DNA of 64,000 nt from Nocardioides cavernaquae (GTDB lineage: Bacteria > Actinomycetota > Actinomycetes > Propionibacteriales > Nocardioidaceae): positions 2,542,001-2,606,000 of the forward strand of contig NZ_QYRP01000002.1 in assembly GCF_003600895.1 (NCBI RefSeq). Reading direction: 5' to 3'. Positions 53,789-63,854 of this stretch are shown one piece after another. A program made the translations under genes and the position numbers. Below the pieces are notes generated by a model. That model searched no databases. It saw only the letters and a program-made list of their open reading frames with translations, and had not been told where the DNA came from. Every line of letters begins with the position of its first letter. The stretch's first letter is position 1.

Positions 53789-55174
53789 TCAGGTCGCGGG
53801 AAGCAGGACCGTCACCCGCATCCGGTCGTCGTGGTCGCACGGCAGGTCCACGGGAGCGCCGTGGATCGTGTGCTGCCCGTCGGAGCAGAGCCGCACCTGG
53901 CCGCCGGCCGCGGTGACCAACTGCTCGACGAGCGCGAGTCCGAGACCGGATCCGGGACGCGACCGCGCCTCGGGGGCCCGCGCGAATCGGCGTGTGGCCT
54001 GCGACAGCATCTCCGGGGACATGCCGGTCCCGGCGTCGGTCACCGTGAGGACCGCCCAGCCGCCGTCGCGGCGTACGTCGAGCTCGACGGGGGTCGTGCC
54101 GTGCAGCAGGGCGTTGTCGAGCAGGTTGGCCACGATCCGCTCGAGGGTGTGGGCATCGGCGTCCGTAGTGACGTCCCCCTCCACCCGCACCCGTACGCCG
54201 CGGCGCGCGGCGTCGCGGGCCTCGGCGACCTGGCGTGCGACAGCACCCAGGTCTGCACCACCTGCTCGCCGCGCGGCCGGGTCACCCTGCTCGAGCAGCT
54301 GCGTGCTCAGGGAGACCAGCCGCTCGACGTCCTGGTCGAGCTCGTCGAGCGTCTTCTCGTGCTCGGCGACCGAACGGGTGCGGCTGCGGGCGAGCTGGAT
54401 CCGGGCCTTCACGAGGGTGAGCGGTGTCCGCAGCTCGTGGCTGGCGTCCTCGACGAACTGCTGCTCCCGCTGGAGGGCGGCTTCCTGCGCGTCGAGCATC
54501 TCGTTGAGCGTGTGGCCCAGTCGCGTCACCTCGTCGTCGCGGTCGGTCGGGACGTCGAGGCGAAGCCCCTGCCCACCGGCGGCGATCTCGGCGGCCCGGG
54601 AGCGGTAGCGCTCGACCGGCCGAAGCGCGGACCTGGCCAGCAGGTCACCGACCACGCCGGCGATCAGCAGCGAACCGAACCCGGCGATCAGCAGCTGCGC
54701 GAGCAGCTCGCGGAGCGCCTCGTCGCGATGGGCGCGGCGTACTGCGACGGCGAGCCAGGGCCCGTCGGGACTGGCGCGGACGACCCGGACGCGGAGCGGG
54801 CGCACGGCCCCGACCGGCAGCAGGGCGCCACGATCGACGCTGACCGCGCCGCGGTCGGGCATGTGCGAAGGCTTCACCAGCGCGTGGGGTGGGGCGGCGC
54901 CACCTCGATCGCGCACGATGCCGCCCGGGACCAGCACCTGCCAGTCCGCGCCGGTCGCATTGGCCCGGTCGACGTCCGACATGGTGCCGTCGGCCCGCAC
55001 CAGCGGAGCAATGGTCTGGGTCGCCCGGCGCAGCTCGATGTCGAGGGCACGGTTGAGGGCGTACTCCACCCGCCAGTAGACGAAGACGCCAGCGCCGGTC
55101 AGCAGCACGAGCATCGCGGCCACGAAGCCCGCCACCAGTCGTGCGTGCAGGGGGAGGCGGTTCACGAACCTCAC
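53789..55174 (-). CDS. Two-component sensor histidine kinase
   Basis: A 461-residue kinase: membrane helix 1 (13-35), a periplasmic sensor loop of about 120 residues, helix 2 (158-180), HAMP, then HisKA with His246 in DASHELRTPLTLV and HATPase with VANLLDNALLHG and DAGTGM, RPGSGLGLALVEQL. GTG start overlapping the response regulator stop (GTGA). Signal unknown. Confidence 0.92.
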   Translation of the reverse strand: MRFVNRLPLHARLVAGFVAAMLVLLTGAGVFVYWRVEYALNRALDIELRRATQTIAPLVRADGTMSDVDRANATGADWQVLVPGGIVRDRGGAAPPHALVKPSHMPDRGAVSVDRGALLPVGAVRPLRVRVVRASPDGPWLAVAVRRAHRDEALRELLAQLLIAGFGSLLIAGVVGDLLARSALRPVERYRSRAAEIAAGGQGLRLDVPTDRDDEVTRLGHTLNEMLDAQEAALQREQQFVEDASHELRTPLTLVKARIQLARSRTRSVAEHEKTLDELDQDVERLVSLSTQLLEQGDPAARRAGGADLGAVARQVAEARDAARRGVRVRVEGDVTTDADAHTLERIVANLLDNALLHGTTPVELDVRRDGGWAVLTVTDAGTGMSPEMLSQATRRFARAPEARSRPGSGLGLALVEQLVTAAGGQVRLCSDGQHTIHGAPVDLPCDHDDRMRVTVLLPAT

Positions 55175-55851
55175 CTGGGCACCTCGATGCGGAACCCCGC
55201 GCCGCGCACGGTCGTGATCGTCTCCGTCCCGAACGGTCGGTCGATCTTGGCCCGGATCCGGGCCAGGTGGACGTCGATGACGTTGCTGCCGATGTCGGTC
55301 TCGCCGTCCCAGACCCGGTCGAAGAGGTCATAGCGCGAGACCACCCGGCCCGCTTCCTGGACCAGCACGTGCAGGATGTCGAACTCGCGGGCCGACAGGT
55401 CGATCGGGGTCTCACCGCGGGTCACCCGGCGGGCATCCGCGTCCACGACCAGGTCGCCGACGCTGACGATGGCCGGGGTGAGCAGCGCCGAGCGGCGCAC
55501 CAGCGCACGGAGCCGGGCCATCAGCTCGCCGAGGTCGAACGGCTTGGCGAGGTAGTCATCCGCGCCAGAATCCAGGCCGTTGATCCGGTCACCGATCTCG
55601 CTGCGGGCGGTCAGCATCAGCACCGGCGTCGTCACACCCGCCTCCCGCAGCCGGCGGCAGACGGTCACGCCCTCGAGCCCGGGCAGCATCCAGTCCAGCA
55701 GCAGGACGTCGTAGGGAAGGCCTCCAGGAAGTGCCCGGCCGAACGCCGACAACCCGTCGCCGACGAGCTCGACCTCCCAGCCCTCCTCGGTGAGCGCGGT
55801 CTCGAGGAGCGCTCCGAGCCGGACGTCGTCCTCGGCCACCAGGATCTGCAT
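55171..55851 (-). CDS. OmpR-family response regulator
   Basis: A 226-residue regulator. The receiver has AEDD, phosphorylated Asp53 (LLLDWMLPG), Thr (LMLTARSE) and Lys103 (YLAKPFDL). The winged-helix output ends TVRGAGFRIEVPR. The ATG at 55851 opens MQILVAEDDVRL; the ORF extends further but the extra 11 residues lack support. Paired with the kinase downstream and divergent from the glycosyltransferase, its likely target. Confidence 0.93.
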   Translation of the reverse strand: MQILVAEDDVRLGALLETALTEEGWEVELVGDGLSAFGRALPGGLPYDVLLLDWMLPGLEGVTVCRRLREAGVTTPVLMLTARSEIGDRINGLDSGADDYLAKPFDLGELMARLRALVRRSALLTPAIVSVGDLVVDADARRVTRGETPIDLSAREFDILHVLVQEAGRVVSRYDLFDRVWDGETDIGSNVIDVHLARIRAKIDRPFGTETITTVRGAGFRIEVPR

Positions 55852-55918
55852 GGCCCTACTCTGCACTGCCCTGGGGCACTTCATGATCGTGTAAGGCGCG
55901 CGTTCCTACGGTCGGCCC

Positions 55919-58153
55919 ATGGACGCCCTCCCGCTGCTCGCTGACCGCCCTCCGCTCGGTGCCACAGCCACCTCGACAGCCACCGCTGTTCAGAGATGTG
56001 TCGTCGTGGTGCCGACCTACAACGAGGCCGAGTCACTGCCGCGGCTGCTCGACCTGCTGGCCTCGGTGCGGACGTCGGTCGCCGGCGGCTGGGCACTCGA
56101 TGTGCTCGTCGTTGACGACGGCAGCCCGGACGGCACGGCCGACCTCGTGCGCAACCACCCGGCGTACGGCGCGTGGCTGGGGCTGCTGGCCCGCGAGGGC
56201 AAGGGCGGCCTCGGGTCGGCGTACCGGGCCGGGTTCGCGCACGCCCTCGACGCCGGGTACGACGTGGTGGTCCAGATGGACGCGGACGGGTCGCATCCGG
56301 CGTCGGGGCTTCCGGCGATGCTCGAGCGGATGCGTGACCACGACCTGGTGATCGGGTCGCGCTACGTGCGCGGCGGTCGCACGGAGAACTGGCCGCTGCG
56401 TCGGCGTCTGCTCTCGACCGGCGCCAACGCCTATGCGCGCGGTGCACTCTGGCTGCGGACCCACGACGCGACCGCCGGCTTCCGGGCCTGGCGCAGCGAT
56501 GCCGTCCGGGCGGCCGGGGTCCTGGCGGGGGAGTCGGACGGCTACGGGTTCCAGGTGGAGAACACCTGGCGTGCCGAGCGCGCCGGGCTGCGCGTTGCTG
56601 AGCACCCGATCACGTTCGTCGAGCGGACCGGCGGCGTCTCCAAGATGGATGGCGCTGTCGCGCGCGAGGCGCTGGGCCTGATCGCGCGGTGGCGCTGGCT
56701 CGAGCTCGTGGAGCGGACCCGTCGGCATGCCTGGGTGATCGCGTTGATCGCCCTGGCTGTCCTGCTCCGGGTGCCGCACCTGAACCGGCCGCTGGGGCCG
56801 GACGAGGCCGGGTTCCTGATGCTCGCCGGGCAGTGGCAGCCGGGTTCGTCGCTCTACGGCGACCACTGGGTCGACCGGCCACCGCTGCTGGTGATGATCT
56901 TCCAGCTGGCCTCTGCGCTGGGCGGGGCGGTCCCGCTGCGGCTGATCGGGGCACTGGCTGCGGCCGCGTCCGTCGCGCTGGCGGCGTGGCTCGGCGCGCG
57001 GGTGACGTCGCGCCGGGTCGGCCCGATCATCGCCGCCGCGGTGGCGGTCGTGCTGCTCGACAGCCCGCTCTTCGGGGGCGCCTCGGTCAACGGCGAGCTG
57101 CTGTCGGTGCCCCTGGTCCTGGCCGGGGTGTGCTGCGTCCTGCGGGCCGGCGAGCCTGTGCACGGGCGTGGTCTGTGGTGGTGGGGACTCGCCGGCGCAG
57201 TGGGCGCAGGAGCGGTCCTGGTGAAGCAGAACATGCTGGATGTCTTCGTGGTTGCCGGCGCTGTGCTGGTGTGGCAGTTCGTGCGGGTCGGCAAGCGTCC
57301 CGCTCTGCTTGCGGGCTCGGCGTTCGGGCTCGGGGCGGTGGCCGTCACAACCGCCGTCCTCGGGTACGCCGCCGCTCACGGCACCGCGCCGCCGGCGCTC
57401 TGGGACGCTGTCGTCGCCTTCCGCTTCGAGGCCTCCGCGGTGATCTCGTCCTCGGCTTCCTCGGCCACTCCGGAGCGGGCGAGGCTCCTTGCCTGGGCCT
57501 GGCTCAGCAGTGGTGCACCGCTGCTGCTGGCGGTGGCGGTCATGCGTCGTCGGGGGCGGGTGCCGGACACCCGTCTGCCGCTCGGTTGGCTCGCCGGGCT
57601 GTTGCTCGGATGGGAGGTCATCGGGGTGGTGGCTGGCGGGAGCTATTGGCCGCACTACCTGATCGGGACCGTCCCGGGCACGGTCTTCGTGGTCGCCCGA
57701 GGTCTCGCGGGCGGCGCCCCGGTGCGGCGCTACGTCATCGCGCTGCTGGTCGCCGCGACCTCGCTCGTGGTGGCCGGGACCATGATGACGGCCTCCGCAT
57801 CGACGCCCCTGACACCGCAGGGGATCGATGCGGTCAAGGACTACCTCCGGACCCACGCCGGTCCGGGCGAGACCGGTTTCGTGGCCTATGGGCACGCCGA
57901 GATCCTGGAGGCGGGCAATCTCACGAGTCCCTATCCGCAACTGTGGAGCCTGCCTGTGCGCGTGCGGGACCCACAGCTGCGCGAGCTGGCTGCCGTGCTG
58001 TCCGGACCGGACCGGCCGACCTGGGTGGTCACGCGCGCCGAGGGGCTGACCTCGTGGGGGATCGACGCGCGTGCTGCGCAGTCCGTCCTGGATCGGAGGT
58101 ACGTCGTGGTGCACGACGTCGGCTCCTGGCGGGTCCTGCACGTGCGGTCGTAA
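55919..58153 (+). CDS. GT2 (DPM1-like) fused to GT39-like membrane glycosyltransferase
   Basis: A 744-residue fusion. Residues about 25-260 are a polyprenol-phosphate-mannose-synthase-like GT2 domain (VVVVPTYNEAESLPRLLDLL, VVDDGSPDGTADL, QMDADGSHP). From 265 on are about ten membrane helices with the PMT/ArnT-like signature around RPLGPDEAGFLMLAGQW and WVDRPPLLVM. Such fusions make and use a lipid-linked sugar for cell-envelope glycosylation. TACGGT is 6 bases before the ATG (leaderless). Divergent from the two-component system. Confidence 0.88.
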   Translation: MDALPLLADRPPLGATATSTATAVQRCVVVVPTYNEAESLPRLLDLLASVRTSVAGGWALDVLVVDDGSPDGTADLVRNHPAYGAWLGLLAREGKGGLGSAYRAGFAHALDAGYDVVVQMDADGSHPASGLPAMLERMRDHDLVIGSRYVRGGRTENWPLRRRLLSTGANAYARGALWLRTHDATAGFRAWRSDAVRAAGVLAGESDGYGFQVENTWRAERAGLRVAEHPITFVERTGGVSKMDGAVAREALGLIARWRWLELVERTRRHAWVIALIALAVLLRVPHLNRPLGPDEAGFLMLAGQWQPGSSLYGDHWVDRPPLLVMIFQLASALGGAVPLRLIGALAAAASVALAAWLGARVTSRRVGPIIAAAVAVVLLDSPLFGGASVNGELLSVPLVLAGVCCVLRAGEPVHGRGLWWWGLAGAVGAGAVLVKQNMLDVFVVAGAVLVWQFVRVGKRPALLAGSAFGLGAVAVTTAVLGYAAAHGTAPPALWDAVVAFRFEASAVISSSASSATPERARLLAWAWLSSGAPLLLAVAVMRRRGRVPDTRLPLGWLAGLLLGWEVIGVVAGGSYWPHYLIGTVPGTVFVVARGLAGGAPVRRYVIALLVAATSLVVAGTMMTASASTPLTPQGIDAVKDYLRTHAGPGETGFVAYGHAEILEAGNLTSPYPQLWSLPVRVRDPQLRELAAVLSGPDRPTWVVTRAEGLTSWGIDARAAQSVLDRRYVVVHDVGSWRVLHVRS

Positions 58154-58180
58154 CCGCACACCCGTGCCCTCCAGGCCGGG

Positions 58181-61100
58181 TCACCGGAAGTCCCGCGACC
58201 GCGGCGACGCCCTGACCGTCAGCTGCTCGAGCCGGTCGGCCATCAGGTTGATGACGCCGTCCTTGGTGTGCTGGATCTTTCCGCGGATCACCAGTGCGGC
58301 CGAGGTGCGGGCGACGCGGCGATAGCGGGCCCAGGCTCCGGGGGAGACGATCACGTTGAGCAGGCCGGTCTCGTCCTCGAGGTTGAGGAAGGTGACCCCG
58401 CCAGCCGTGCCCGGGCGCTGGCGGTGGGTGACCAGCCCGGCGGCTTCGATCCGATCCCCGTCGGGCACGTTGGAGACCGAGGTGATCGGCAGGACGCCGC
58501 GGGCGTCCAGGTCGGCGCGGAGGTGACGCATCGGGTGGTCGCCGGGACTGAGACCGGTGGCCCACAGGTCGTGCACCATCTGCTCGTCCTCGGTCAGCAT
58601 CGGCAGCAGCGGTGGCTGGTAGGAGAGTCCGCCGAGGTCGAGCTGGTCGGGTGCCAGCGCCGAGGCCTCGCGGGAGATCCAGAGGTCCTCCCTCCGGTGG
58701 GTGGAGATGGCTCCGGCGAGGGCAAGCGCCTCGAGCTGAGGGGTGGTCAGGTCCACGCGCATCGCCAGGTCGGCCTGGTCCCGGAACGGTCCACCCGCTT
58801 CCCGGGCAGCCACGATCTGCTCGGCCAGGTCGACGCTGATCGTGGTCACGTCGGAGAGCCCGAGCCGCACGCCCCAGCCGAGGTCGCGGTGGTGGGTGTG
58901 GGTGAGGTCGGGATCGGTCCGGTCGAACTTGCCCACCGGTGGCTGCTCGAAGGCGAGGCAGGAATCGAGTCCGGTCGGTCCGTCGTAGGACGGGAGGCGC
59001 TCGAGACCGGCATGCACTCCCGAGACGTCGAGCGAGGGACCGAGCACCGTCACCCCGTGCCGCCGCGCATCTGCGCTCAACGACTGCGGGGAGTAGAACC
59101 CCATCGGCTGCGCGCGCAACAGCGAGGCCAGGAACGCCGCGGGGTAGTGCAGCTTCATCCACGAGCTCGCATAGACCAGCACCGAGAACGAGATCGAGTG
59201 GGACTCGGCGAAGCCGAAGTTGGCGAAGGCCTGGATCTTGGCGTAGATCTCGTCGGCCTTCTCGTCACTCAGCCCGTTGTCCTTCATGCCCGCTCGCAGC
59301 TTGGCCTCGAGCGACTCGATGCGCTCCACGCCGCGTTTGGAGCCCATGGCGCGGCGCAGCAGGTCGGCGTCGGCGGGAGTGCAGTTGCCGACCGCAACCG
59401 CCATCTGCATCAGCTGCTCCTGGAAGAGCGGCACACCGAGCGTGCGCTTGAGCACCGGCTCGAGCAGGGGGTGGTCATAGGTCCACTCCTCACCGCCCCG
59501 CCGGCGGAGATAGGGGTGGACCGCCCCGCCCTGGATCGGGCCGGGCCGGATCAGCGCCACCTCGATGACCAGGTCGTAGAAGGAGCGCGGCTTGAGCCGG
59601 GGGAGCGTGCCCATCTGGGCCCGGCTCTCCACCTGGAAGACCCCGATCGAGTCGGCGCGGCAGAGCATGTCGTAGGTGCCCTGCTCCTCGCGCGGCATCG
59701 TCTCCAGCGTCCAGCGCTCACCGAGGTGCTCGGCGACCAGGTCGAAGCTGTACTGAAGAGCGGCGAGCATGCCCAGCCCGAGCAGGTCGAACTTCACCAG
59801 CCCCATCCACGCGCAGTCGTCCTTGTCCCACTGCAGCACGGTGCGGTTGGCCATGCGGCCGTGCTCGATCGGGCAGACCTCGCCGACCGGGCGGTCGGTG
59901 AGCACCATGCCGCCGGAGTGGATGCCCAGATGGCGCGGGAAGGTCAGCACCTGCTGGGCCAGCCCCACCACGGATTCGGGAATGTCACCGTCGACGCTGA
60001 CCTTGCTCCAGCTGTCGATCGCCTTGGACCAGGCATCCTGCTGGCCGGGGGAGAAGCCGAGTGCCTTGGCCATGTCGCGAACGGCGTTCTTGGGGCGGTA
60101 GGTGATCACGTTGGCGACCTGCGCGGCATTGCGTCGGCCGTATTTCTTGTAGACGTACTGGATGACCTCCTCGCGGCGGTCGGAGTCGAAGTCGACGTCG
60201 ATGTCGGGCTCCTCGTCGCGCAGGTGGGAGAGGAACCGCTCGAACGGCAGGTCGTAGAAGATCGAGTCGACCGAGGTGATCTTGAGGACGTAGCAGATCG
60301 CCGAGTTGGCCGCGGATCCCCTGCCCTGGCAGAGGATCCCCTGCTTGCGGGCAAAGTCGACGATGTCGTGCACGATCAGGAAGTAACCGGGGAAGTTCTT
60401 CTGCTCGATCACCGCGAGCTCCTTCTCCAGCCGCTCGTAGACCTCGGGCCCGGCACCCGGGTAGCGCTCGGCGGCACCCGCCCAGGCCAGCTCGCGAAGG
60501 CGCTGCATGGGGGTCTGCCCGCCGAGGTCGAGCTTCGGCAACCCCGGCTTGGCGGCCCGCAACGGGAAGGCGAGGTCGTCGGCGATCTCGACGGTGCGCT
60601 CGACCGCGCCCGGGTAGCGCCGGAACCTCCGCGCCATCTCGTCGCCGCTGCGCAGGTGAGCCCCGTCGCCGCCGGGCAACCAGCCGTCGAGCTCGTCGAG
60701 GCTGCGCCGGGCCCGGACCGCCGCGAGCGCGGAAGCCAGCGGGTGTCTCGCCGGTGTCGCGTAGTGCGCGCCCGTCGTCGCAATCGTGGGTACGCCGAGG
60801 CGCGCGGCCACGCGGGACAGCGCGTCGTTGTGGTGGCTGTCCATCGGCTGCCCGTGATCGAGCAGCTCGACCGCCACGTTGCCGACCCCGAAGAACTCAC
60901 GCAGCCGGGCCAGCTCACGCGCGGCCGCCTCCTCGCCTGCAGCTCGATCGGCGCCGGCGACGAGTGCGCGGCGTACGGCACCTTTGCGGCAGCCGGTCAG
61001 CGCCATCAGCTCGCCGCGTGCTCCTGCCGCGAGCGTGGCGAGGTCGTAGACGGGGCGACCCTTCTCCGCACCACCGGCCAGGTGCGCGTCGGTGAGCGCA

Positions 61101-61576
61101 CCGGCCAGCCGGTGATAGCCGGACTCGCGGCGGGCCAGCAGCACCAGGTGGTCGCCGACCGGGTCGGCCACGCCCTGCTGGGGTGAGGGCAGACCGAGCG
61201 AGACCTCGGCGCCGTAGACGGTCAGCAACGAGGGGTAGGCCTCGGCGGCCTCGGCGAAACGCACCACGCCGTAGAGCCCGTCATGGTCGGTCAGCGCGAT
61301 GCCGTGCAGCCCCAGCCGGTTGGCCTCGATCACCAGCTCCTCGGGGGATGAGGCACCGTCGAGGAAGCTGTAGTGGGAGTGGGCGTGCAGCTCGGCGTAG
61401 GGCACCGAGGAGGCAACGGCCTCCACCGACGGCGCCCGGAACGGCTGCCGCTTGCGGGAGAACGCCGGCCCGTCGCCACCGTCGAGTCGAGACGGCGCGG
61501 GGCGGCCTCCTGCCGACCGACCACTGTGGATCCGCTCGAGCTCCTTCCAGGAGATCGGCGGGTTGTGCCACCCCAT
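58181..61576 (-). CDS. dnaE2: Error-prone DNA polymerase III alpha DnaE2
   Basis: A 1131-residue C-family polymerase. The PHP domain begins ELHAHSHYSFLDGASSPEEL; the polymerase site has CQGRGSAANSAICYVLKIT and EEPDIDVDFDSDRREEVIQY with catalytic aspartates; a late OB-fold (AAGLVTHRQRPGTAGGVTFL) follows. It lacks the clamp-binding features of DnaE1 and performs SOS mutagenesis with ImuA' and ImuB. 29 bases separate it from imuB. Confidence 0.96.
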   Translation of the reverse strand: MGWHNPPISWKELERIHSGRSAGGRPAPSRLDGGDGPAFSRKRQPFRAPSVEAVASSVPYAELHAHSHYSFLDGASSPEELVIEANRLGLHGIALTDHDGLYGVVRFAEAAEAYPSLLTVYGAEVSLGLPSPQQGVADPVGDHLVLLARRESGYHRLAGALTDAHLAGGAEKGRPVYDLATLAAGARGELMALTGCRKGAVRRALVAGADRAAGEEAAARELARLREFFGVGNVAVELLDHGQPMDSHHNDALSRVAARLGVPTIATTGAHYATPARHPLASALAAVRARRSLDELDGWLPGGDGAHLRSGDEMARRFRRYPGAVERTVEIADDLAFPLRAAKPGLPKLDLGGQTPMQRLRELAWAGAAERYPGAGPEVYERLEKELAVIEQKNFPGYFLIVHDIVDFARKQGILCQGRGSAANSAICYVLKITSVDSIFYDLPFERFLSHLRDEEPDIDVDFDSDRREEVIQYVYKKYGRRNAAQVANVITYRPKNAVRDMAKALGFSPGQQDAWSKAIDSWSKVSVDGDIPESVVGLAQQVLTFPRHLGIHSGGMVLTDRPVGEVCPIEHGRMANRTVLQWDKDDCAWMGLVKFDLLGLGMLAALQYSFDLVAEHLGERWTLETMPREEQGTYDMLCRADSIGVFQVESRAQMGTLPRLKPRSFYDLVIEVALIRPGPIQGGAVHPYLRRRGGEEWTYDHPLLEPVLKRTLGVPLFQEQLMQMAVAVGNCTPADADLLRRAMGSKRGVERIESLEAKLRAGMKDNGLSDEKADEIYAKIQAFANFGFAESHSISFSVLVYASSWMKLHYPAAFLASLLRAQPMGFYSPQSLSADARRHGVTVLGPSLDVSGVHAGLERLPSYDGPTGLDSCLAFEQPPVGKFDRTDPDLTHTHHRDLGWGVRLGLSDVTTISVDLAEQIVAAREAGGPFRDQADLAMRVDLTTPQLEALALAGAISTHRREDLWISREASALAPDQLDLGGLSYQPPLLPMLTEDEQMVHDLWATGLSPGDHPMRHLRADLDARGVLPITSVSNVPDGDRIEAAGLVTHRQRPGTAGGVTFLNLEDETGLLNVIVSPGAWARYRRVARTSAALVIRGKIQHTKDGVINLMADRLEQLTVRASPRSRDFR

Positions 61577-61605
61577 CAGCCGGTGCCCATCATGTCGACG
61601 ACCGG

Positions 61606-63231
61606 TCAGTCATAGCGACCCTCGACCGACCACGGCCCGTCGGCGCCCGATCCGGTGCCGAAGTCCTCGCCCAGCAACAGCCAGGCCTGGTCGTGCTCGT
61701 CGACCAGCTGGATCCGGTCGACCCGGCGCTGCTCGGCGGGGTCCCACCAGCGCTGCCGGATCGGCCAGGGCCCGGCCCAGGCAGCCACCCTCCGCGGGCC
61801 GCCCTGAGGATCGAGGGAGCCGGGATCGAACCAGACCGGATCGGCGGAGAGCTCGCCCCGCGGGCTGACCCGGACCGTCGCCCGCGACGCGTCGAGCAAG
61901 CGCACCTCGACCGGCTCGTCGTAGACCAGCGACGGCGCCAGCCCGGGCAGGCTGCCGGGCCACGGCTGGTCGGCCCGCCGGACGGCCGCGGGCGGGGCGG
62001 CATCGCCCCACGGCCGCAGCAGGCAGCGCTCGGCCAGCAGGCGCCCGCCGCCCAGCGCCGGAGCGAGTACGCCGCGGTGCCCGAGGCGCCCCTGCAGCCG
62101 GGTGGCGGTGTGGTGGATCCGGTCATCGGGACCGTCGCGCCACAGCCCGCCGGCGTGGGCTGCCGCGTCGTCGAGGGCGACCGGCGCCACCTCGACCCGG
62201 AGCACGGTCCCCTGCTCGCGGGCAGCCAGGGAGGCGAGCGCGGAGGCGGACGCGCCCTGCAGCTGCCAGCGGATCCGGTCAACGACCTCGACCGAGGTGA
62301 AGTGGCGGGGGTGGGTCCACACCTCGACGTGAGGACGGACCCGGTCCTCGGTGTGGATCGCGATCTCGATCTGGCTGCACACCAGCTGTCGCCGGGTGAG
62401 CGTGGTGACGAACTCCTCCGCCATCGCCCGGCACCCGAACGCCACCTGGTCGACCCGGTCCAGCCCGGGCTCGAAGACCACCTCGCGGGTCAGGTCGGCG
62501 GGAGCTTCGTCGGGACGGACTGGTGCCACCTCCTGACCGCTGGCCAGCTGGTGCAGCGCCAGCCCCTCCGGACCGAAGCGGGCCCGCATGCTGCTCGCGG
62601 GGAGTGCCGCCACGTCGCCGAGGGTCTCCAGGCCGAGCCGGCGCAGCACGGGCAGCACCTCGGGATCGGCGGCAACGCCGAGCGGGAGGGCGGCAAGAAA
62701 AGCAGGACTCGACCCCGGAGGGACCACACGCAGGGGAGCCGAGACCTGGGTGGCCCGGGCCGCGAGCTCGGCGGCGTGCACTCCGTCGGCGATGCCGATG
62801 CGGACGTCGACCAGGTCGCCGATGCCGCGCACCTGCTCGACCAGGGCCCGGGCCGCGGCCTCCTCGCTGCCGTAGTAGCGGGCGGCGCCGGCGACGTGCA
62901 CGGCGACGGCGCCCGGGCGGCGTACGTCGACTCCGGGGACGATCTCGTCGACGGCACGCAGGACCGGCTCGAAGGCACGCGCGTCGCGCAACGAGTCGTG
63001 GGGGAGCAGCACCAGCCCGGGGCAGCGGTTCTGTGCCTCACGCTGCCGCAGGCCGGGCGTCACTCCCTCGACATCGGCAGCGGGGGAGCAGGAGTGCACC
63101 CGCCCGCGGTCCATCAGGGCGAGCGGAGCCGCGGGGTCCAGGCCCTGGTCGACGCGGGCGGCGAGCAGGGACCACCCCGGGCACCACAGGACGAGACTGC
63201 GCTTCATCTCAGGCTTCAGCTCGGGCTTCAT
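61606..63231 (-). CDS. imuB: ImuB, inactive Y-family polymerase adaptor
   Basis: A 541-residue Y-family-like protein. The polymerase palm region reads DVRRPGAVAVHVAGAARYYG and SMRARFGPEGLALHQLASGQ; typical catalytic acidic residues of DinB are not evident, as expected for ImuB, which recruits DnaE2 and the beta clamp. Two ATGs are possible: 63231 (overlapping imuA', ATGA) and 63207. The long GTG-type extension upstream runs through imuA' and was rejected. Confidence 0.92.
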   Translation of the reverse strand: MKPELKPEMKRSLVLWCPGWSLLAARVDQGLDPAAPLALMDRGRVHSCSPAADVEGVTPGLRQREAQNRCPGLVLLPHDSLRDARAFEPVLRAVDEIVPGVDVRRPGAVAVHVAGAARYYGSEEAAARALVEQVRGIGDLVDVRIGIADGVHAAELAARATQVSAPLRVVPPGSSPAFLAALPLGVAADPEVLPVLRRLGLETLGDVAALPASSMRARFGPEGLALHQLASGQEVAPVRPDEAPADLTREVVFEPGLDRVDQVAFGCRAMAEEFVTTLTRRQLVCSQIEIAIHTEDRVRPHVEVWTHPRHFTSVEVVDRIRWQLQGASASALASLAAREQGTVLRVEVAPVALDDAAAHAGGLWRDGPDDRIHHTATRLQGRLGHRGVLAPALGGGRLLAERCLLRPWGDAAPPAAVRRADQPWPGSLPGLAPSLVYDEPVEVRLLDASRATVRVSPRGELSADPVWFDPGSLDPQGGPRRVAAWAGPWPIRQRWWDPAEQRRVDRIQLVDEHDQAWLLLGEDFGTGSGADGPWSVEGRYD

Positions 63232-63848
63232 GAGACCTCCAGGTGGTGACGGCTGGTGCGGCCGGCGCGGTGGCTGACCTCGACCGCGATCCGGCGGGAG
63301 AGGAGGCAGCCGTGGCCGGTGCCGAGCCCCCTCCAGCCGGCCGGGGTTGCCTGCAGGTCGGCCTGCGCGCCCGGCCAGCAGCCGGGGGCGCCGGTCAGCA
63401 GCAGCGTGCAGCCGCGCTCGCGCAGCCGGGCAGCGAGCCGGGCTACCTCGCCGGGAGGCAGCCGCACGGGGGCGGCCAGCACCACCGGGACGATCTCGGC
63501 CAGCGCCGCGACCACGGTGCTCCACTGGTCGCCGGGGGACGGCACGAGCAGCACCCGGTCGAGGTCGAGCCCCTGGCGTGCGGCGACCTCCATGCCCAGC
63601 CCCGGCAGCCCGACGATGCCGCACCAGGCGCCCTGCCGACAGGCCTCGGCGAGCAGGACCAGGGCAAGGGTGAGCGAGCCGCTGACGGAGTACGCCGCAC
63701 CGGCGCGCAGGCCTTGCGGGAAAGCGGATCGCAGCGCCTCGGGCACGCCGAAACCGACCACGTCACCCGGCGCCTCCTGCCCCTCGAGGCGGCGGATCTG
63801 CGCACGCAGCGAGGCCAGATCGGGGGCGAGAGCGGGGGCAAGGGACAC
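63228..63848 (-). CDS. ImuA', RecA-like mutasome component
   Basis: A 206-residue ImuA' from the GTG at 63848 (MSLAPALAPDLASLRAQIRR). It is a RecA-fold-like protein that works with ImuB and DnaE2 in translesion synthesis (GFGVPEALRSAFPQGLRAG, LLAEACRQGAWCGIVGLPG). I chose the GTG because the ATG at 63878 would place the SOS box inside the coding sequence, whereas the GTG sits 6 bases after a -10 hexamer. Starts the operon imuA'-imuB-dnaE2. Confidence 0.85.
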   Translation of the reverse strand: MSLAPALAPDLASLRAQIRRLEGQEAPGDVVGFGVPEALRSAFPQGLRAGAAYSVSGSLTLALVLLAEACRQGAWCGIVGLPGLGMEVAARQGLDLDRVLLVPSPGDQWSTVVAALAEIVPVVLAAPVRLPPGEVARLAARLRERGCTLLLTGAPGCWPGAQADLQATPAGWRGLGTGHGCLLSRRIAVEVSHRAGRTSRHHLEVS

Positions 63849-63854
63849 CTCTCC

